From positions 14,972,040 through 15,036,039 of the forward strand of contig OY747716.1 in the NCBI GenBank assembly GCA_963556495.2: DNA of 64,000 bases, written 5' to 3'. Both the position numbers and the translations under genes were made by a program. Below the pieces are notes generated by a model. The model did no database searches and had not been told where the DNA came from. It worked only from the letters and a program-made list of their open reading frames with translations. Shown piece after piece: positions 57,561-64,000 of this stretch (its first letter is position 1; each line of letters begins with the position of its first letter). The stretch is from Valencia hispanica (Eukaryota; Chordata; Actinopteri; Cyprinodontiformes; Valenciidae).

Positions 57561-58654
57561 AAGTGAAATTCTATTTTGTTGTTTTCCTCTTGCCCAACAA
57601 GAATGTTAGCAGTAGCACAAGCTAGCGTTGTTCTGTGGTTGCCAAGCAACGGTGGGGTGCATTACTAACACCAACATTTATATATTGCCGATGTTGAAGT
57701 TGGTTGGGACCAGGGGTCGCGTTAACCAAATATTTTCCGTATTTTATTTTTCTAACGGTGACGGACAAATCTGAAGGCCATCTGTCATTTTGACAGATTA
57801 GTATTCATAACTCTAACCACTTGGTGCAAATGCGCAGACATTTTCAACTTTACACACGAAATACAGGTAACTAAATCAATCAAAAAAAGATTCCCATGAG
57901 AGCATCTGAGCATCATCTCCGACCTGGACACCATAGTCAATGCATCTCATAATTCACACACTGACAGTGTGCTGACGAGTTACTGGGGCATGGAGTGCAT
58001 CTGTGACTGTACACAGACTGAAGGTGACAGATCGCTGTAGTCTAACTACTGATGCAAAAAGAGCGCATGTATAGGGATTTCGTCCCGCTTAAGCGATCAG
58101 AAAAGCTCTCTGTCAGAGAGTCTTGCCGAATTCTGATCACTTCAATTGGAGAAATGTTCCCTGATTTCAACATTTGGATGAAGTGGCGCTTCAGCCTCCA
58201 CTACGCACAGGTGGAGTGTTCAGGCCATAGCAAGTGTGATCATAATTAATACATGTAGCTTATTAATCTGCTCGATGTGTGATGGCACGATGTGGATTCT
58301 CTGTCCAGTTTGTTCAGATTGAACATGAACTAAAATGAATGAAAACGAACTACTGAATGCGTTATTATCATTTGAAATAGACGAGTAAAAATGTAGTCAA
58401 AATGACCGACAACAAAAAATGGTGGCGCAACCTCTGGTTGGAACATGTAAATTCAAGGACGGGTGTCTACACAGCTACTATGACGTGTTATCACAGCTTT
58501 GTCCAGACTGGTCTGTTTCTCTGTGGCCATAGCACAATTACCTTTTGGCACAGGGAAGCAGGTCACAGACTTTTTGGAGGGGTACATCTGACACCCCAAG
58601 CTGCCTATATTCAATAACAACAAGGTAAGTGTGATTTTGAATTCTACAACCCCT
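57561..58654. other. intergenic stretch, partly repeat-like
   Basis: CCAGGGGTCGCGTTAACCAA at about 57712 resembles the terminal region of a fish hAT-type element, but no opposite end or target duplication was found. The rest is unassigned. Confidence 0.4.
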
Positions 58655-59046
58655 GTCCATGTGGATGTTACTTAAACACATACCTATGCAGACCATGTAC
58701 ACCTTTTCATGGTATGCTTAATAAACAATTTGCACTAAGCAAAAAGGGTACAGGAATGGTTTAGGGAGCACAACACTGAGGTTGAGGTCTTGGTTTCTGG
58801 ATTCCCCAAATTTCAATCAAATCCAGCATTTGTGCAATCTGTTAGACAAATGTCTTATGACCATGGTGGCCCCAGCTCATAACCTACAGGACTTAAAGGG
58901 CCTGATGGTAACATCTTGGTGGCAGAACCCACAGGATATCTGTGACCTTCAGGGATTTTAAAGAGTCCATGCCTCGATGTACTGTTTTGGCAGAAAAAAA
59001 GGGTAGGCAACAAACAATTAGGCAGGTGGTCATAATGTTATGGGGG
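58655..59046 (+). mobile_element. Tc1-like transposon fragment (3' part with terminal repeat)
   Basis: The plus strand reads CAGACCATGTACACCTTTTC, GGAATGGTTTAGGGAGCACA, GGCCCCAGCTCATAACCTAC, CTTAAAGGGCCTGATGGTAA and GAGTCCATGCCTCGATGTAC, ending in TTAGGCAGGTGGTCATAATG. This is the 3' half of a different Tc1-like family from the others in this window. The transposase frame is broken. Confidence 0.78.
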
Positions 59047-59229
59047 ATTTGTCTACATAATACTTGCCATTATTCTACAAAATTGCATCAGAAAGGCAGT
59101 TTCCCCGCCCATCTGAAATATTCTCTGCAAGAAAATGGATTGAATATCCTGATTTCCATGCAGTCTACGGGTCAAATCACATGCACATGTTTGAGTAGAA
59201 CATGCTTGTCAATTTGTCTCTCGCTTAAT

Positions 59230-59560
59230 TTTTTTTCTTTCTCTCCAATCACTCCCCTCACCCTGATTGCTGTACGCAGCCCACACTTTAATGAGGCTAT
59301 TTCATTTGCTGGAAGCTGTATGCAAAACAAATGTTTGGTGTTGACAGCGCTGGCTGGCTGGAGGCAATCCCGTCATGAAATCTTGCCTCCTCTATTTGCA
59401 TTAAGCCTAGAGCTGTCATCGTGACCTCGTCGTGCCCTGTCTTTGGGATTACCCTTCCAAGTTTGCCAATCAGCCCACCCGTTTGCATGATATCATTGCT
59501 AAATGGTGAACAGATACCGATGCCAGATACCTACCCCGCCCTTTGAAATACAGTAGTTGC
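59230..59560. promoter_or_regulatory. candidate cis-regulatory block (no recognised repeat)
   Basis: Balanced-composition segment with several short AT-rich cores (CGCTTAATTT, CACTTTAATGAGGC, ATTTGCATTAAG, the last resembling an octamer/homeodomain site). No coding potential. Conservation is unknown. Confidence 0.22.
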
Positions 59561-60089
59561 TGTATCAGTGCTGTGTTTGATGGCATGAAAGAGAAAAAGC
59601 TCTTGGTTTGGACCCTTACGGAGACATAAGAAGAGACACAGCGAATGTCTGTGAGGTGCTGGCTGAAGAATTTCAACCAGCTGATGGCTGTGGAATAGTT
59701 TGTGTGTGTAATGCAACATGCTACCCAGAGAGGGATGTGATCTGTCGGCTGGGCGCCCCCTCACTTAGTTGATGCGCCACTTTTTCTCCAACCTCCTGCT
59801 GCTGCTGCAGCTTACACTCTGCATCACTTACTCGTTCACTGCTTCATGCCTAACATTTGCACATTTTCTCCTTTTTTTTATTTTTTCTAACTTTCCTTTG
59901 GCCTATATTAAGGCATTTCAAAGGAATGATTTTCTCTTTGCTGATTGCCTCTCCAGTGGTAGAAGGGATAATGTGCATGGGAGGTGGGGACGGGTAGGCT
60001 TTCTCTCTGTTTCTCCTTGGTGGTTTAATGCTGCCTGTCTGCTTGGATCCTTCTCTCAGACAGGGGGACTTGTGGTGATGAAGATGCTC

Positions 60090-60310
60090 ATCTCTCTCTC
60101 CTCCGGAGGGCTAAATTACAGTGTTGTGCCATTAACCAGAAGTTGTGCTCGTGCCTTGGCAGCTTATTAACATATTTCATCTGCAAGCGCTTTCCCTTTT
60201 TCACAATTTAGCCGGGCTTGTTATTTTTCTTGTGGTGAAGTGCGAGTTATAAGTTAGAATAACTTATTTGGGTAATCCAAGTGAAATAATCACCGTTTAC
60301 AGATAGGAAC
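60090..60310. promoter_or_regulatory. candidate cis-regulatory block (no recognised repeat)
   Basis: Contains GGGCTAAATTACAG, GCCATTAACCAG and CAGCTTATTAACATATTTCA, typical homeodomain-type cores, without repeats or an open frame of known type. Conservation is unknown. Confidence 0.2.
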
Positions 60311-62670
60311 ACAGGAAAACATTTTAGCATATTATCATAATGCGAGACACAGAAAAGGAAAAAACTAAAATCAAAGACTCCAATGAATTACAGTTCTATC
60401 TGCAATGTTTAGGGTAACAGTAAAAAAAAAAAAGACACCGTGACCACACACATGCACAGAGGAAAAGCAAATGCCTATACCCACACACTGGCACAAATCC
60501 ACACGGCGTCTGTCATATGCGCCTGCGATAGTATGACAAAAGCTGGGGAAAGAATCTACTTTGGAAAACTGGCTGTACAATCACAACACTGTCACACGGC
60601 CCTTTAATGTTGGATTTCTGGGACTGTGCATGCACGGATACACAGAAACAAACCCACACACAGTCATATAGATCCACCTGCCTCCACTGTGCCTCCTCAA
60701 TCCTTCACTCTCCTTTGTCCGCGTGCTTTGTTCAGAGGTAATGGTCCGGAATAGTTTCTGGTCATCCGGAGAGAAGAATGTACAGATCAACATGGAGAGG
60801 AGTTAACTGCACAGTGTTACAATGGATTACACTTTGACCCAGAGGGTAGAGCTGTAAAAGCAGTGGAATCAGTGGTGAAGATTGAGAAGGTGTGCATAGC
60901 TGTTTGTTGATTCAGTGAGAAGGCTATCACAGAGCTGGAGGAGGAAGTGTCAACTCTCAGCAGGACTTTCCGTAAGCCAGCCAGGATAACACCTTGTTCA
61001 CAGGGAGTCTATGGACAACCTTCTTCAGACAGAATTGGCTACAGAAATAGTGCAAAGAAAAATTCAGGACAAAAAGCTTAAACTGTGAGACACCTTTGAA
61101 CATATTTGCTGCAAGACCGACACAAAACGTTTCACCATTTCAACGTTGCCAGAACACGTGTGGTGGTAAAAGTACACTGTTCCAAAATGGGGTGAGTGGA
61201 ATCCATTTTTATCTTCATGACTTGCTCAAATTGTTCCCTAGGAAAGGTTGTGTCGCTTGGGTCTTATGAAAATCTAATTTGTATTTTAATATGTATGTAA
61301 TGTGTGTGTACTATCTATATAAGATAGGGAATTCTAAGAGTCTCTAATCTTTTCCTTAAGTTACAATCCTACAATGAGCTAAATTAGCATAAAATAATGT
61401 GAAACCATGGAAGTCATGTAAAAACTAAGCACTTTTGGCCCATAAATGTGGATCTTTATGTGTGTCATGTTGGTATTAAGTTTCTTGACCCACATGCAGA
61501 ACACCACAGGAAGACCAGTAACAGTTTAAGAAATTTATTTTTAAATGGTGATAACTGGAGGACGCGGGGACTGGGAACTCTGTTGTAGGAAGTGGAGATG
61601 GAATCCACTGCAAAGGGAGAGAAGCCACAGGTCAGATAATGTTTTCTTGAATGTAGTAAGAATTGCTGAACTCAGGTGACTTGAAAGATGGACGTCGGAC
61701 CGCCAGGGAGGAGAAGCTAGGAGTCTGGGATGACTGCGAGAATGTCCTGCGTAGAATCCAGAGATGATGTGTTGGTGAGGTCCAGGAGCGGAGAAGGTAC
61801 TCAGAGGGCGGGCAGGCAGAGCACAAGGTAGTAAGGAGGACCATGGAGGAGTAAGGAGCTTTGAAGACTGACAGACGAAGGAGGAGAACCAAAGCTTCTT
61901 GTGAAGCGGGGCAACAGAGCACGAAGAAGTGGCAACGAGGAATACCTGGAAAAACACGGTGACAATAATCAGAAGCCTAACTAAGCCACACTGGAGACAC
62001 AGAGGCAACACGGAGGACTTGAGGTATACCAAGAAGTTGATAATACTCAGGCACTGAAGGTCTGCCAGCCAGCTCCCTTTATCCTCCAGTGGAGATGAGC
62101 TCAATGAGCTGCACCTGTGAAGGTGCAGCAGGCAGGCTCTGCCCTCAGCTTGACTGACAGGTTCTCCACTCAGTCAGGACCTCTGGTGGAAGCTTCCAAA
62201 ACAGTGGAGAAGCAGCAGGAAGCAGACGGACACGGAAACAGAATAACACCCCAAACTCCTAACAGTTTGTTTGTGTGTCTATTCTCCAGCATGTGATAAA
62301 ATAAATAGTTCGGCTTGAATGGTGACAATGGATAACTGAGAGTTATCGAATTTCTTCCAATTACTGATGGCCACTGGGGCAATATTGGAAAAATCCAATC
62401 AAACAGTTTAAGATATGATATATTTCAAAAATACCTTTAAATATAACTTGAAAATGTCAAAATGAAACAGAGAACAATTTTCAGAGGCTAATTTTTGGAT
62501 GAATTTCAGAGCCATTTTTGTCTTGCTTGATGTCAATCATGTTAAGCTAGAAAACAATTCTTTTTCGTTGGATAATCAGGACAAGCATTATTTTTAAATG
62601 ATTTAATAGGACTTCTTAATTTTAAGTTTCAACCCAGAATTTTATATTTTCTACAACATATACAGGTCCT

Positions 62671-63014
62671 TCTCAAAAAATTAGCATATTGTGATAAAGT
62701 TAATTATTTTCCATAATGTAATGATAAAATTAAACTTTCATATATTTTAGATTCATTGCACACCAACTGAAATATTTCAGGTCTTTTATTGTTTTAAAAC
62801 TGATGATTTTGGCATACAGCTCATGAAAACCCGAAATTCCTATCTCAAAAAATTAGCATATTGTGATAAAGTTAATTATTTTCCATAATGTAATGATAAA
62901 ATTAAACTTTCATATATTTTAGATTCATTGCACACCAACTGAAATATTTCAGGTCTTTTATTGTTTTAAAACTGATGATTTTGGCATACAGCTCATGAAA
63001 ACCCGAAATTCCTA
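62671..63014 (+). repeat. two tandem 172-bp units in the transposon's left terminal repeat
   Basis: TCTCAAAAAATTAGCA occurs at 62671, 62843 and 63015, each exactly 172 bases apart. The sequence between the first and second occurrence appears identical to that between the second and third on visual comparison. The repeated motif is the direct repeat normally present once at each side of this terminal region. Confidence 0.92.
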
Positions 63015-63162
63015 TCTCAAAAAATTAGCAAATCATGAAAAGGTTCTCTAAACGAGCTATTAACCTAATCATCTGAATCAACTAATTAACTCTAAACACC
63101 TGCAAAAGATTCCTGAGGCTTTTAAAAACTCCCAGCCTGGTTCATTACTCAAAACCACAATC

Positions 63163-64000
63163 ATGGGTAAGACTGCCGACCTGACTGCTGCCCAGAAGGC
63201 CATCATTGACACCCTCAAGCAAGAGGGTAAGACAGACACAGAAAGAAATTTCTGAACGAATAGGCTGTTCCCAGAGTGCTGTATCAAGGCACCTCAGTGG
63301 GAAGTCTGTGGGAAGGAAAAAGTGTGGCAGAAAACGCTGCACAACGAGAAGAGGTGACCGGACCCTGAGGAAGATTGTGGAGAAGGACCGATTCCAGACC
63401 TTGGGGGACCTGCGGATGCAATGGAGTAGAAACATCCAGAGCCACCGTGCACAGGCGTGTGCAGGAAATGGGCTGCAGGTGCTGCATTCCCCGGGTCAAG
63501 CCACTTTTGAACCAGAAACAGCGGCAGAAGCGCCTGACCTGGGCTACAGAGAAGCAGCAGTGGACTGTTGCTCAGTGGTCCAAAGTACTTTTTTCGGATG
63601 AAAGCAAATTTTGCATGTCATTCGGAAATCAAGGTGCCAGAGTCTGGAGGAAGACTGGGGAGAAGGAAATGCCAAAATGCCTGAAGTCCAGTGTCAAGTA
63701 CCCACAGTCAGTGATGGTCTGGGGTGCCATGTCAGCTGCTGGTGTTGGTCCACTGTGTTTTATCAAGGGCAGGGTCAATGCAGCTAGCTATCAGGAGATT
63801 TTGGAGCACTTCATGCTTCCATCTTCTGAAAAGCTTTATGGAGATGAAGTTTTCATTTTTCAGCACGACCTGACACCTGCTCACAGTGCCAAAACCACTG
63901 GTAAATGGTTTACTGACCATGGTATTACTGTGCTCAATTGGCCTGCCAACTCTCCTGACCTGAACCCCATAGAGAATCTGTGGGATATTGTGAAGAGGAA
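63163..64000 (+). pseudogene. Tc1-type DD34E transposase gene, frameshifted and incomplete at window end
   Basis: The gene starts MGKTADLTAAQKAIIDTLKQ. An apparent 4-base insertion in GACAGACACAG near 63230 sends the frame to a stop at 63253-63255. The second frame carries the helix-turn-helix region (KEISERIGCSQSAVSRHLSG, then GRKRCTTRRGDRTLRKIV). Near 63420 a deletion shifts the frame again. The third frame, open to the window end, has the catalytic triad: D in FSDESKF (63597-63599), D in FQHDLTPAH (63867-63869) and E in SPDLNPIENLW (63972-63974), with 34 residues between the second D and the E. The transposase would bind the terminal repeats and cut and paste the element at TA sites, but this copy cannot make a full protein. 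Confidence 0.93.

Larger units (their letters stand above)
59047..62662. other. intergenic stretch with candidate regulatory blocks
   Basis: No gene was recognised. About 61480-62270 is purine-rich on the plus strand and resembles a low-identity interspersed repeat with weak inverted ends. The long minus-strand frame across it (61541-62104) is likely a composition effect. Two segments without recognised repeats are listed separately. Confidence 0.45.
62663..64000 (+). mobile_element. young Tc1-family transposon, cut by the window end
   Basis: Starts at a TA (62661-62662) with CAGGTCCTTCTCAAAAAATT, the outer end of an IR/DR-type terminal repeat. Two head-to-tail copies of a 172-bp terminal-repeat unit and the start of a third follow, then a leader and the transposase gene. 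The sequence looks little decayed compared with the other Tc1-like elements here. The right terminal repeat is beyond the window. Confidence 0.95.

Noticed and set aside
61541..62104. 187-codon minus-strand open frame
   Set aside because: It lies on the pyrimidine-rich complement of a purine-rich segment, where stops are rare. No domain is visible and the region looks like an interspersed repeat.
62671..63020. CRISPR-like spaced repeats
   Set aside because: The regularly spaced motif is the direct repeat of a Tc1-type terminal region with identical intervening sequence. Nothing in the window looks like an array with unique spacers.
63284..63499. Minus-strand frames over the Tc1 transposase
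   Set aside because: Shadows of the plus-strand transposase gene, which carries the conserved motifs.

Overview
This window looks like teleost fish chromosomal DNA, probably from a percomorph-type fish. The reasons are long dinucleotide microsatellites, many Tc1-like transposons of several lineages, L2-type LINE 3' ends with a CCTTG tail, tRNA-derived SINEs, and hAT, Harbinger-like and piggyBac-like non-autonomous elements. No prokaryotic gene structure, operon, CRISPR array, rRNA or genuine tRNA gene was seen.

Only one protein-coding gene is clearly supported: the 5' end of a neuropilin-1 gene (nrp1; paralogue a or b not resolved) on the minus strand. Coding exon 1 (3609-3675) encodes the signal peptide. 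Coding exon 2 (1661-1835) encodes the first half of the first CUB domain. The two join in frame across canonical splice sites and recreate the N-terminus FKNDKCGG. The rest of the gene lies to the left of the window. Upstream of the start codon (higher coordinates) are a strong splice acceptor at 3711, a (CT)n tract of about 125 bp, and a CpG-rich block at about 5264-6260 with a good splice donor, which may be a non-coding first exon and promoter.

From about 6.3 kb to 64 kb there is no supported gene. This is the 5' intergenic flank of nrp1 and is full of transposon remains, some nested. The clearest are: a decayed Tc1 element (13154-14191); two nearly identical L2 3' ends (19210-20751); three hAT-type elements with perfect 8-bp target duplications (21151-21423, 45125-46336, 53099-53276); two Harbinger-like MITEs (26099-26692, 42550-42954); an L2 cut by a hAT, with a piggyBac-like MITE further along in probably the same hAT (27168-30165); a minus-strand Tc1-like element split by a SINE (37990-39600); and a young, broken Tc1-family element running off the right end (62663-64000).

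Between the repeats are stretches without recognisable repeats or coding sequence (for example 8390-8920, 31700-32420, 55300-55600, 59230-60310). They are reasonable places to look for conserved regulatory elements of nrp1, but conservation cannot be judged from one sequence. Family assignments rest on remembered features of known repeat families and visible motifs. No database search was run.
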